A stretch of 26,327 nucleotides of DNA. It comes from an uncultured Acidobacteriota bacterium. GTDB taxonomy: Bacteria; Acidobacteriota; Blastocatellia; Pyrinomonadales; Pyrinomonadaceae. The DNA lies in assembly GCA_902826385.1 (NCBI GenBank), contig CADEEU010000008.1, positions 1-26,327 on the forward strand. The letters run 5' to 3'. Shown here piece by piece: positions 1 to 9,752 of this stretch. Position 1 is the stretch's first letter. Every line of letters begins with the position of its first letter. The translations under genes were made by a program, and so were the position numbers. The notes beneath the pieces are model-generated. The model made no database searches. It saw only the letters and a list, made by a program, of their open reading frames with translations, and was not told where the DNA came from.

Positions 1-241
1 TTACAGAGGATTTCTTACAGCATATGATCGGGTAAATCATTAAGCAAACAAACGCCTTAAGACGCCGGAAATACGCGAAGTGACTACTTGTCCGACCGGC
101 GTCCAAGTTGACCTTGACTGATTTTTGTCGTCATTCCTGCTGTCGATCGTCGTATTTTCAGCTTTTCGGCGGGTTCGCTCGCGGTATCGGGCGTCACGGA
201 TTGAAGTTTAAGCGGTTTGCGTCGGGCGGGCAAGCGCTGAT
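1..241. other. left-edge stretch with no supported gene
   Basis: No reading frame on either strand looks like a gene: the minus-strand frames downstream of the heptose kinase are broken by stops within a few codons. An 8-bp inverted repeat (GACGCCGG at 61-68 and CCGGCGTC at 96-103) is separated by 27 bases and is too loose to call a terminator. The region is probably the 3' untranslated flank of the minus-strand kinase gene. Confidence 0.5.
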
Positions 242-1255
242 CTATTGCTCCATGGACATGTGCAGTGACTGTTCGTGAATGGCATCTCTAAGTTCGTCGG
301 CACGAACTATAGACGTGCCGACCTTTTCTACCGCAATGCCGGCCGCTAGATTTGCAAGCGTTATTGCGGAATGAAGATCGGCGCCGGCTGCGAGAGCTAC
401 CCCAAGCACGGCAACGACAGTGTCGCCGGCGCCGGTAACGTCGAATACCTGGCGGGCCATGGAGGGAAAGTGCGCTTCGGACCCATCACGTCCAAAAAGC
501 ATCATCCCGTGTTCGCCCAAGGTTATAAGAAGTGAATCAATCTGCGTTTTATCAAGGATCACCCTAGCTGCTTCACCGGCGTTTTCTTCGGTCGCATTTT
601 CAAAACTCGCGGCGTTCAGAGCCTCGTGTAGATTTGGCGTAAGCAACGTTGATCCGTTGTACTTCGAAAGGTCCTTGGATTTTGGATCAACAATGATCGG
701 CTTGTCCAGTTCTTTTGCCCCGCTTATCGCCGCCGTCAATGCGCCGGAAGTCAGGCATCCTTTTGCGTAGTCGGAAACGACAACGGCATCGACACCGTCC
801 AAAACGGAATTGATATTGTAACAAAGTCGCTCTTCGTCCTCGGCCGTTAGAGGTGTTACGGTCTCATCATCTATTCGGGCGGTCTGTTGATTGTGTACAA
901 GCACCCTTGTCTTCGAGGTCGTTTTTCTGGTATCGCTTGCGATCAAAAACTCGTCCGCAATACCGCTCGCTCTAACCGCAGATCGCAATGCCGACCCTGC
1001 GTCGTCCGAACCGATGACGCCCGCAAGCAAGACTTTGGCTCCAAGCCCCGCGATATTTGCGGCAACGTTGGCCGCGCCGCCGGGAATGTTCCTCACGTTT
1101 TCGAGACCAACCACAGGCACCGGAGCTTCGGGCGACAAACGTGATGCCCGGCCCAACCAGTAGCGGTCGAGCATAACGTCGCCGACGACCAAAACTCTCG
1201 CTCCGGCGATTTTTTCAATTATCTGTAATTGTTGCTGCGTCTTATCAATTAGCAT
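242..1255 (-). CDS. rfaE1: D-glycero-beta-D-manno-heptose-7-phosphate kinase, stand-alone (RfaE1 / HldE N-terminal domain)
   Basis: A PfkB/ribokinase-fold sugar kinase of 337 residues. The N-terminal segment VVGDVMLDRYWLG, the glycine-rich PGGAANVAANIAGLG and the C-terminal anion-hole motif DVTGAGDTVVAVL, with the catalytic Asp inside GAGD, are the hallmarks of RfaE1/HldE kinase domains. The family phosphorylates D-glycero-D-manno-heptose 7-phosphate to the 1,7-bisphosphate in the cytoplasm, on the way to ADP-heptose for lipopolysaccharide core. Bifunctional HldE is about 475 residues with a C-terminal nucleotidyltransferase. That domain is absent here, so the partner RfaE2 should be encoded elsewhere. 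The ATG at 1255 follows a weak GAGAAAG. The polysaccharide flippase lies 82 bp upstream on the same strand, consistent with an envelope glycan locus. Confidence 0.9.
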   Translation of the reverse strand: MLIDKTQQQLQIIEKIAGARVLVVGDVMLDRYWLGRASRLSPEAPVPVVGLENVRNIPGGAANVAANIAGLGAKVLLAGVIGSDDAGSALRSAVRASGIADEFLIASDTRKTTSKTRVLVHNQQTARIDDETVTPLTAEDEERLCYNINSVLDGVDAVVVSDYAKGCLTSGALTAAISGAKELDKPIIVDPKSKDLSKYNGSTLLTPNLHEALNAASFENATEENAGEAARVILDKTQIDSLLITLGEHGMMLFGRDGSEAHFPSMARQVFDVTGAGDTVVAVLGVALAAGADLHSAITLANLAAGIAVEKVGTSIVRADELRDAIHEQSLHMSMEQ

Positions 1256-1337
1256 CTTTCTCAGACGGGCCAGTTTACGAGTATATCCGGAAAACGCTGA
1301 GTGCCGAATTCTTTCCTTCCGGAAACTTAAAGGTCTA

Positions 1338-2900
1338 TCAAGAGGACAGCCTTCCCAAATGACGACCTATCAGGCTCTTGGCCCACTTGATTTCTTCTTT
1401 TTGCAGTACAAAAAGCCAGACGATCACACCGTAGAAGGTCGAGCAGATCAATGCCAGAATGGCTACCGTAAGATTAGTATCCTGAAAGTAAACTAAGGCG
1501 GCAATCGGAAGTAACATGACAAACGCGGCCCCGACTATGGCGAAAATACCGCCCGGTATGAAACGGACGCCGATCTTATGGGTCAGGAGTAGCAGCATCG
1601 AAGCGTCGAAAATAACGCGAATGCTCCAAGCAGCGGCTGCACCCTCCGCTCCAAATGAGGTTGCCAGCCACCAGACGAGTAATCCGTAAGGCAGAAGCTC
1701 CAACCAGTAGAGCTTTGCAAAAATATCCGAACGGCCGGCGGCCATCAGGGCAGTCCAGGGAAAATATGCCAGCACGTTGAAGAAAAGGCCGGCGACGGTT
1801 ATGTAAAACGGGCCTGTGCTTTCACGGCCGAACTCTTCGCTAAACCAATAGGTAAAGAAAGGACGTCCGATCAGGACCATAAATACAACGGCGGGCATCA
1901 GCCAGATAACCGACAGCCTCAGACCGCGCGAATAAAGCGCATTCAACGCATCGCGGTTTTCCTGGCTTTGGAGCTGTGAAAAAGCAGGCATGAGCGATTG
2001 CACGATCGAAGCCGAGAACAGAGTCAGCATTGCCGCGAATGTGACCGCAATAGAGTAGTATCCCAGAGTTTCGACAGAAGCGACCCTGGCCAGGACCAGC
2101 TTTTCAAGATGGACAAGCAGTGCCGCGGCGACTCCCGCTATCGCCACCGAACCACCGAAATTCAAGAGCGGCCGAATCAGTTTGCGGTCGATCGAAAATC
2201 CGATTAACTCCGGCAGCAACCTGGACGACGCTGCAAGATGCGCTGCGAGCGTAAAAACTGCTACGCCCAACGCAACCGCAACTGCACCAATCACTCCGCC
2301 CCCAAAATAAAGAACTATCGGCGTCGCAATTATTCCCAACAGCCGCATCCCCGAAAAAATTGACATGCTAACATCCATCCGCAAACGCGAAAGCTCGGGC
2401 GAATTGAAGACGTTGTTCAGGAAGTTAATGACAAACATCACCGAAGCCAGTTTCAAGGCGATCGAAGCTTCGCCCTGCAGATGTTCGGGAACATTCAGAA
2501 GCCAAACGATAAGCGGCGAGAATATTGCCAGTATCGATCCGATAGGAATCGACGAAAGGAAAGCGATGAACGCCGCAGTACGTATCGTAAGGGCTTCCTT
2601 TTCAGGTGAGCCTTCCGAAAAGGCAGCGGCTCCGAATTTCGTCGACGCGATGTTCATGCCGAGATCGGCAAAGGTGAAATATCCGGGAATCAACAGGATC
2701 AGGATGAAAAGGCCGTAGCTCTCGGCTCCGAGAAGGCGGGTGACTATCGGCGTTGCGAACAGCGAAAAAAACATCGGAAGCGTCAGCCCGGCTAGCGTCC
2801 ACACCGTTCCCTTTACGACCTTTGTGGTCATACCGGGTGTGTGCGGCTTTGTGCTTGGTATTTCTTCGTCCGCGGCGATGGGTTCCGAGTTCACCTGCAA
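1338..2900 (-). CDS. polysaccharide (O-antigen/lipid-linked oligosaccharide) flippase, MOP/Wzx family
   Basis: A 520-residue polytopic membrane protein with about 12-14 hydrophobic segments beginning near residue 30 (TVWTLAGLTLPMFFSLFATP). The early segment VTRLLGAESYGLFILIL is typical of the RfbX/Wzx polysaccharide-biosynthesis branch of the MOP exporters, which move undecaprenyl-linked sugars to the outer leaflet of the inner membrane. The length matches the family. The start is uncertain: TTG at 2900, GTG at 2894 and ATG at 2831 are all in frame and none has a convincing ribosome-binding site. The first membrane segment begins after the ATG at 2831. It is codirectional with the heptose kinase and may be cotranscribed with it. 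The sugar substrate cannot be read from the sequence. Confidence 0.85.
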   Translation of the reverse strand: MQVNSEPIAADEEIPSTKPHTPGMTTKVVKGTVWTLAGLTLPMFFSLFATPIVTRLLGAESYGLFILILLIPGYFTFADLGMNIASTKFGAAAFSEGSPEKEALTIRTAAFIAFLSSIPIGSILAIFSPLIVWLLNVPEHLQGEASIALKLASVMFVINFLNNVFNSPELSRLRMDVSMSIFSGMRLLGIIATPIVLYFGGGVIGAVAVALGVAVFTLAAHLAASSRLLPELIGFSIDRKLIRPLLNFGGSVAIAGVAAALLVHLEKLVLARVASVETLGYYSIAVTFAAMLTLFSASIVQSLMPAFSQLQSQENRDALNALYSRGLRLSVIWLMPAVVFMVLIGRPFFTYWFSEEFGRESTGPFYITVAGLFFNVLAYFPWTALMAAGRSDIFAKLYWLELLPYGLLVWWLATSFGAEGAAAAWSIRVIFDASMLLLLTHKIGVRFIPGGIFAIVGAAFVMLLPIAALVYFQDTNLTVAILALICSTFYGVIVWLFVLQKEEIKWAKSLIGRHLGRLSS

Positions 2901-3045
2901 AGTTTATTTAGGCCGCTAGCCGGGTGTCAAACCTTGTTTTCGAACAATTTAGCCAGATAACCGCGAATTGTTGGAACTGGACGGCAAATGCCGAAAGCCC
3001 GAACGTCTTTGGTTAGATTTTTGGATTTTTCGGAGGGACAAGATC

Positions 3046-4068
3046 ATGGCCGAATGTGCACACATGAAAGATGACGGCGATTGCGAGGTCAAACTGGACA
3101 CTCGGCCGTCGAACCAGCAGTTCGATCCGAAACGACCGGAAGGCGACATCGTTATATCAAAATCCGTCGGACAGGGCGGCGTAAATATCTACGACGATGT
3201 TTACAACATTCAGTACGGGCTCGATCAGGTGGCCCCAATCGACGGTGGCCCAAGCCCGCAGTTAGTGATCGACGGAAAATGCGGCCCGAAAACAATGGCT
3301 GCGATTCGGGATTTTCAGAAAAAGCATTTCGGCTGGGCCGGATGCGACGGACGGATCGATCCGGGCCAGCAAACAATCAAAAAGCTGAATGAAAAACGTA
3401 ACCGAAACGTCTATCCGACAATCCCGTTAAGCCTGAACACCGACGGCTGGCTTTTGAGCGGAATGCTTCAGCACGTGCCGCACATCCGGGCGTGTGTTCA
3501 CGCGGCGATGACGAATATTTCGCTCGCGATGAACGTCGTCGATAACAACATGCCCGGGTTGCTTGGTGCCGACCGTCCAAGCCGCATGAGAACGCTCAAC
3601 AAGCATTTCCGAATCGACAATTTCAAGGGTGCGAAGCGCCCTGTTCTGGAAAAGATGCACGACGCGTACAGCTTCATGCTGAATGTGCTCGACCGGCCTG
3701 AGGCGTATACGACGCTCGACACAACGAATGAGGGCGAAACGATCAGCACGGTCGCATTCGCCCGGCTTGGCGGTTTTCATCAAAAGGACGATCTGACCGG
3801 CAAAATCGTCTTTCGTCGCGGCGTGTTGTTTGCCACCGGCATTCCGGATTTTGCGGCTTTCATCTTTATCCACGAACTGCGCCACTACATCGCAAAGGAC
3901 GGAACACAAGGCCATTTTGCCAAAGGCTGGGTCACCGATCCGGGAATGCTTGCCCTAAAAGAAACCGAAACTATAAACAACTGCGACACCTTCGCCGGCT
4001 TTGCACTCGAATGCAAAAACGGCGACATGGAACGCCCGATATGGGTGAAGACAACGGTTTTCAGATAG
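3046..4068 (+). CDS. peptidoglycan-binding-like domain fused to M35-like (HExxH + D) metalloprotease domain
   Basis: A protein of 340 residues using the ATG at 3046, which has GGAGGG at 3032-3037 about 8 nt upstream. A longer frame from TTG at 2968 has no such site. Residues 38-115 carry the pattern VGQGGVN..DV...Q..L......DGKCGPKT..AI..FQ, seen in small peptidoglycan-binding-like domains. The C-terminal half contains HELRH (His276, Glu277, His280) within a hydrophobic helix, then KDGTQG and INNCDTFAGFA about 30 residues later. That HExxH...NxDxxAxFA layout resembles the aspzincin M35 endopeptidases, with Asp314 as third zinc ligand. No signal peptide is visible, so any export would need a non-Sec route. 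The protease assignment rests on motifs only. The gene is divergent from the flippase. Confidence 0.6.
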   Translation: MAECAHMKDDGDCEVKLDTRPSNQQFDPKRPEGDIVISKSVGQGGVNIYDDVYNIQYGLDQVAPIDGGPSPQLVIDGKCGPKTMAAIRDFQKKHFGWAGCDGRIDPGQQTIKKLNEKRNRNVYPTIPLSLNTDGWLLSGMLQHVPHIRACVHAAMTNISLAMNVVDNNMPGLLGADRPSRMRTLNKHFRIDNFKGAKRPVLEKMHDAYSFMLNVLDRPEAYTTLDTTNEGETISTVAFARLGGFHQKDDLTGKIVFRRGVLFATGIPDFAAFIFIHELRHYIAKDGTQGHFAKGWVTDPGMLALKETETINNCDTFAGFALECKNGDMERPIWVKTTVFR

Positions 4069-4423
4069 TCGGAACCGCTTGCATGGGCCGGCCCAGTTTG
4101 TCCGCTGACCGACTATTCGCTCGGATGGTCCGTAGATTTTCGCAAGTCCGCCCGACCAACCGTCCGACGGCAAAAAGGGCGTAGAGTTCTGGGAAAGAAA
4201 ACTGCAAGGTTCTGTTTTTTGAATTGCCGTCTGCTTTTAAGCTGACGGGACTGTAATTGCAATAATCACAGGCTTTAGCCAAAATCAAATAAATTATCAA
4301 TCTTGCCTTTTTGCTTCCGTCTGATGCTATTCGGAATTTGATTTATTCTTTGTTTATTCGGCTCAAGCCTTGTTCTTGACCTTTTCAATCCGTCAGCTAA
4401 AGCAGGCGGTAATTCATCTTTGG
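4069..4423. other. AT-rich intergenic stretch at the left border of the accessory region
   Basis: Gene-free 355 bases between the convergent M35-like protein and the aspartic protease. Composition falls visibly to AT-rich from about 4200. It holds the 26-28 bp inverted repeat described separately, a 12-bp palindrome TGGGCCGGCCCA at 4084-4095 and a second short inverted pair (TTTAGCCAAA near 4274 and TTTGGCTAAA near 4418). No ORF of coding character, tRNA or obvious promoter was seen. It probably marks the distal end of the inserted material downstream of thiC. Confidence 0.5.
4221..4415. repeat. imperfect inverted repeat pair, 26-28 bp arms, about 140 bp apart
   Basis: The left arm at 4221-4248 reads GAATTGCCGTCTGC, then TTTTAAGCTGACGG. 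The reverse complement of the right arm (4390-4415) reads GAATTACCGCCTGC, then TTTAGCTGACGG. The arms match at 24 of 26 positions with one 2-base gap. Arms of this size around an AT-rich, non-coding 141-bp core resemble a miniature inverted-repeat element or two opposed copies of a REP-like unit. No target-site duplication was identified. Confidence 0.6.
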
Positions 4424-4891
4424 CTAAAAACTAATGTCGTTGTTCAGAATGAAAATCCTATCGGCGGAATAGTCAATAAAAGATTTTGTCGTTTTGAAAA
4501 ATCCGAAGCCTAAAATTCCTTGGAAATCTGCGGTTAATCCACTTGAAAGTAGAGATTCTTTTATTGTTGTGAAGTCCATAGCTAGAAAATTGTCAAACTT
4601 AAAATGTTGCCTACTTATTTCCAATAAAACTTCGTCAATGCTAAATACGTCAAGTGTAAGCCCACCGGCACCACCGCCTTTTTCTCCAGTCGGTGTTAGA
4701 TTTAGTCCAAGCTCCTTTGCAAAATCATAGTCAAGCAAATTCGCCGAGGCACCCGTGTCAAGCAGAATATTTGCCTGGACATCATTGGCAATGGTCACCT
4801 CAATAATCGGATGTCCGGCACCATTAAAAGAAAATGGAATGCTCACATAGCCTTCTCTAATAAATGCTTCTTCAATTGTTTTTACGTTCAT
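4424..4891 (-). CDS. retropepsin-like (clan AA) aspartic protease
   Basis: A 155-residue protein from the ATG at 4891. An in-frame TTG at 4915 has GGAGAAG directly in front and would add eight residues. ILLDTGASANLL carries the Asp-Thr-Gly active-site signature (Asp45 from the ATG), and the C-terminal segment FQGILGFGFFKTTKSFIDYS matches the second hallmark, the G-I-L-G flap-end region followed by a D-Y strand. Single-domain bacterial members of this fold act as homodimers, each subunit giving one Asp. No signal peptide is visible, so it is probably cytoplasmic. The substrate is unknown. It is the last cargo gene downstream of thiC, directly after orphan thiC tail C, and its coding sequence is AT-richer than the flanking genes. 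Confidence 0.7.
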   Translation of the reverse strand: MNVKTIEEAFIREGYVSIPFSFNGAGHPIIEVTIANDVQANILLDTGASANLLDYDFAKELGLNLTPTGEKGGGAGGLTLDVFSIDEVLLEISRQHFKFDNFLAMDFTTIKESLLSSGLTADFQGILGFGFFKTTKSFIDYSADRIFILNNDISF

Positions 4892-4911
4892 TTTGAACTG
4901 CCTTTTTAATA

Positions 4912-5007
4912 TCAACTTCTCCTAATAATGCTCCTTCGCCCATCAAGCAAATTCCCGTGATAGATCTCGCTTCCCGTCGCTTTAAACTCCGCAGCCTTTT
5001 CTGCCAT
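4912..5007 (-). pseudogene. orphan thiC 3'-end fragment (tail C)
   Basis: Read on the minus strand from the ATG at 5007, the first 20 codons give MAEKAAEFKATGSEIYHGNL, clearly the ThiC C-terminus. Twelve further unrelated codons lead to a TGA at 4912-4914. Homology covers about 60-65 bases (4948 to about 5010), and no ThiC body precedes it. The fragment sits between the KilA-N stop (5070) and the start of the aspartic protease. No ribosome-binding site supports expression as a peptide. It is about 90% identical at nucleotide level to tail B, and the 20 encoded residues are identical. Confidence 0.75.
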
Positions 5008-5069
5008 TCCTTGTCTTCGATTCCGAGGATTTAGACAGAGAAACCGGTCGTTGATTTACTGTACTCGAC

Positions 5070-5888
5070 TTACTTCAGTTTTTTGATCGCCTTACTTTCG
5101 AGCAATGACCTCATTTGCGTTATGGCGGCTTTGTTTAGTTGGATCAGTCGATTGCTTTGTGTCAAACCTTGTCGGATGAGTAGGGCGTTTATGCTTTCCA
5201 TATTGCTTAAGACGACCAACTGTTCTAATGTCGCAAAATCCCGGATGTTTCCGGCTTTGCCGCGGTTGTTGTCCCGCCATTCTTTGGCAGTAATTCCGAA
5301 AAGAGCAACATTCAGCAAATCCGCTTCGTTGGCATAAACAAAACTTGACTGTTGTTTTGTAATTTCCTGCGGTATCAGGTTTTCTTTGATCGCGTCAGTG
5401 TGGATGTGATAGTTTACTTTGGCTAATGTCCGCTGCAAATTCCATTCTAATTTCAGGCGGTTGTTTTCGTCGTCTTTCAGACGTTGAAATTCGTTGATAA
5501 GGTAAATCTGAAATTCAGGGCTTAACCACATTGCGAAATGGAATGCAATGTCTTTGTGGGCATAAGTGCCGCCGTAACGTCCCGCTCTCACGATCATCCC
5601 GACTGCCTTTGTTCTGTCAACCCATTGTCCGGCGGACATTATGAACCTGTTCACACCTGCTTCACGCCCAATTACCCCGAATTCGGGGTAATTAAAATTC
5701 GGGTTGTTTATGTTTTCCCAAACACCCAGATACTCCAAAGTATTTTTGTTGGTTATCCATTTACCGATCAAGCCGCTCCCTTCGCTGAAACCTGCGGTCA
5801 TATCAGTCAGACTGATGAAGTCGGTTTCATTTTGCGTGATGACCGTTATCTTTGATTCTTTAACCTGTAAAATTCTTCCTTTTGCCAT
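5070..5888 (-). CDS. KilA-N domain protein
   Basis: A 272-residue protein. After a short N-terminal strand region (ESKITVITQNETDFISLTDM), residues 25-130 form a KilA-N domain with the typical GRYGGTYAHKDIAFHFAMWL core and SPEFQIYLINEFQRLKDDE end. The C-terminal half is helical (VALFGITAKEWRDNN, LVVLSNMESINALLIRQGL) and is of the kind found in host-encoded KilA-N proteins. KilA-N is a nucleic-acid-binding fold spread by phages and other mobile elements; its cellular role is not established. Start is the ATG at 5888, with only a weak upstream site. It lies 28 bp after the stop of orphan thiC tail B and is codirectional with thiC. The gene is AT-richer than the backbone and contains a 24-bp perfect palindrome. 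Confidence 0.85.
   Translation of the reverse strand: MAKGRILQVKESKITVITQNETDFISLTDMTAGFSEGSGLIGKWITNKNTLEYLGVWENINNPNFNYPEFGVIGREAGVNRFIMSAGQWVDRTKAVGMIVRAGRYGGTYAHKDIAFHFAMWLSPEFQIYLINEFQRLKDDENNRLKLEWNLQRTLAKVNYHIHTDAIKENLIPQEITKQQSSFVYANEADLLNVALFGITAKEWRDNNRGKAGNIRDFATLEQLVVLSNMESINALLIRQGLTQSNRLIQLNKAAITQMRSLLESKAIKKLK
5670..5693. repeat. 24-bp perfect palindrome inside the KilA-N gene
   Basis: AATTACCCCGAA at 5670-5681 is followed directly by its exact reverse complement TTCGGGGTAATT at 5682-5693, with no spacer. It encodes part of the conserved stretch NPNFNYPEFGVI on the minus strand, so some of the symmetry is imposed on coding sequence. It could be a binding site for a dimeric protein, such as the KilA-N product itself, or chance. 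Confidence 0.85.
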
Positions 5889-5916
5889 TTTCTAAGCTGC
5901 AACTTTGTCAATCCGG

Positions 5917-6030
5917 CTAGAGTGGTTCGTGTCCGCCTTCTGGCAAATTGCCGTGATATATCTCGCTTCCTGTTGCCTTAAACTCCGCAGCCTTTTCCGC
6001 CATTCCGACTGCCAATGCTTGCTTTTTTTC
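5917..6030 (-). pseudogene. orphan thiC 3'-end fragment (tail B)
   Basis: On the minus strand this encodes [17 protein letters not shown], then KATGSEIYHGNLPEGGHEPL and a TAG stop at 5917-5919: 37 residues aligning with the end of ThiC. Twenty-three bases at 5990-6012 are identical to 6309-6331 in the intact thiC. No ThiC body precedes the fragment. It follows the HTH gene stop by 11 bp and precedes the KilA-N start by 28 bp. Its C-terminus ends naturally in a stop like a real ThiC, so this may be the displaced original terminus of the gene. Confidence 0.8.
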
Positions 6031-6041
6031 AAAAGTATAAA

Positions 6042-8406
<2,365 letters not shown>

Positions 8407-8426
8407 AAAACTTTTGATGTAGATTG

Positions 8427-8456
8427 ATTTTACGATTTTGAGCAGCCGGGGAGCAA
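8427..8456 (-). promoter_or_regulatory. possible promoter for the thiC leader
   Basis: On the minus strand TTGCTC (8456-8451) and TAAAAT (8432-8427) are separated by 18 bases and would place the transcript start about 10-20 nt before the riboswitch. The -10 matches the consensus at five of six positions, but the -35 at only three. This is a plausible but unproven sigma-70-type promoter. Confidence 0.3.
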
Positions 8457-8521
8457 TTAAAGCGAAACAAACACGGCGTTAGAAGCGTCCAATGTAAAAC
8501 TCAAATCGGGAGCCAGTAAAT

Positions 8522-9685
8522 ATGAAAACCATCGGTGCGCTGACCATACTTTCGTTTGCAATTCTTTTCGGATGCGCGAATGCACCGCCGACAGGCGGGC
8601 TTGAGAATGTCGTCGTTGAAGCCCAGGATAAAGCGCGGTTCAAGGTTGAAACGGTCGCGACCGGGTTGGAAGTTCCGTGGGCTTTTGCGTGGCTTCCGTC
8701 CGGTGACATGCTGTTTACTGAGCGGCCGGGCCGCGTCCGGATTATTGAGAAAGGAAAGCTGCGGGCGGAGCCGGTTTTCACCGTGCCGGATGTTGAGCCG
8801 TCGAGCGAAAGCGGCCTGATGGACGTTTCGGTCCATCCATCGTTTGCGTCCAATTCGTTCGTATATCTCGCCTATGCATACCGCGCAGACGGCAAACGGG
8901 TAAAGATCGTGCGTTATAAGTACGCAAACGGAAAGCTCACTGAGCCGAAGATCATAATCGAGAATATTCCCGCCGCGCCGAATCACGCCGGTACGCGGGC
9001 CCGGTTTGGGCCGGACGGAAAGTTGTACATAACAACCGGTGACGCGACCGACTGGGACCTGGCGCAGAACAACGGTTCGCTGGCGGGCAAAACACTGCGG
9101 CTGAATGACGATGGCAGCGTTCCAGGCGACAATCCGTTTGTCGGCAAAGCCGGATATCGTGCGGAGATATGGTCAACCGGCCACCGCAACGCACAAGGGC
9201 TGGCGTGGCAGCCAGGCAGCGGTTTGATGTTCCAGACCGAGCACGGCCCCAGCGGGTTCGAAGGCCGCGGCGGCGGTGCGGACGAAGTGAATATTGTCGA
9301 AGCCGGCAAAAACTACGGCTGGCCGACGATCTACGGCACCAGAACTCAGGCCGGCCTGGAACCGCCGCTGCTCGAATATTCGCCCGCCTGCGCACCGGCA
9401 AGCGGAGCGTTTTACAACGGCAGCAAACTTCCCGAATTCAAGGGAAATTTCTTCTTCGGCTGTTTGCGAAGCGCCCGAATAGTGCGTGTCGTTATGGACG
9501 GCCGACGCGTCGTGCGGCAAGAAAATCTGCTCGAAAAAAATGTCGGACGCGTCCGCGAGATTGCCGAAGGGCCGGATGGGTTTATTTATTTCTCGACATC
9601 TAACAGAGACGGCCGCGGCTCACCGACAAGCGATGATGACCGGATCATGCGTATCGTTCCCGAAAGTCAGAACCGCTTGCCGTAG
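8522..9685 (+). CDS. PQQ-dependent aldose sugar dehydrogenase-like lipoprotein
   Basis: A 387-residue six-bladed beta-propeller protein of the soluble glucose/sorbosone dehydrogenase family. An N-terminal hydrophobic segment ends in the lipobox LFGC (Cys18), so it should be lipid-anchored in the envelope. Family motifs include LEVPWAFAWLPSGDMLFTERPG, LMDVSVHPSF, NHAGTRARFGPDGKLYITTGD, GHRNAQGLAWQPGSGLMFQTEHGP and NYGWP. Members oxidise aldoses with pyrroloquinoline quinone and pass electrons to the periplasmic chain; no pqq genes are in the window. The ATG at 8522 has GGGAG about 9 nt upstream. The gene is divergent from thiC and convergent with ppk2. The exact sugar cannot be deduced. Confidence 0.85.
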   Translation: MKTIGALTILSFAILFGCANAPPTGGLENVVVEAQDKARFKVETVATGLEVPWAFAWLPSGDMLFTERPGRVRIIEKGKLRAEPVFTVPDVEPSSESGLMDVSVHPSFASNSFVYLAYAYRADGKRVKIVRYKYANGKLTEPKIIIENIPAAPNHAGTRARFGPDGKLYITTGDATDWDLAQNNGSLAGKTLRLNDDGSVPGDNPFVGKAGYRAEIWSTGHRNAQGLAWQPGSGLMFQTEHGPSGFEGRGGGADEVNIVEAGKNYGWPTIYGTRTQAGLEPPLLEYSPACAPASGAFYNGSKLPEFKGNFFFGCLRSARIVRVVMDGRRVVRQENLLEKNVGRVREIAEGPDGFIYFSTSNRDGRGSPTSDDDRIMRIVPESQNRLP

Positions 9686-9752
9686 CGGGCGGTTCTAAAT
9701 GAAATCTCAACGAGATTGAACTCTAGTTCCACCACCCGCTACCGCAGGTGGT
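9669..9752. terminator. double REP-like hairpin between convergent genes
   Basis: The first hairpin at 9669-9696 pairs AGAACCGC with GCGGTTCT and continues through four more pairs (two of them G-T) to a CGTA loop; it overlaps the dehydrogenase stop codon. A small perfect hairpin AATCTC-AAC-GAGATT follows at 9703-9717. The third, at 9731-9752, pairs ACCACC with GGTGGT around a short inner stem and overlaps the 3' end of ppk2. The outer two look like opposed copies of one REP-type unit. Placement between converging genes suggests bidirectional termination, although no U-tract follows. Confidence 0.55.

Noticed and set aside
61..103. 8-bp inverted repeat as terminator for the kinase operon
   Set aside because: The 27-base loop is too large and there is no T-run.
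420..770. Plus-strand open frame antisense to the heptose kinase
   Set aside because: It is a frame shadow of a well-conserved PfkB kinase, with no ribosome-binding site or recognisable protein.
3427..3915. 162-codon minus-strand frame antisense to the M35-like gene
   Set aside because: The plus-strand gene has a good start site and recognisable motifs; this frame is basic and low in hydrophobic pattern.
4069..4095. Possible truncated REP unit and 12-bp palindrome as an insertion boundary
   Set aside because: The match to the REP core is only about 12 bases and the palindrome is short; I could not support a junction.
8952..9401. Arg-rich minus-strand frame inside the PQQ lipoprotein gene
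   Set aside because: Composition is typical of antisense reading of GC-rich DNA; the plus-strand gene is clearly supported.
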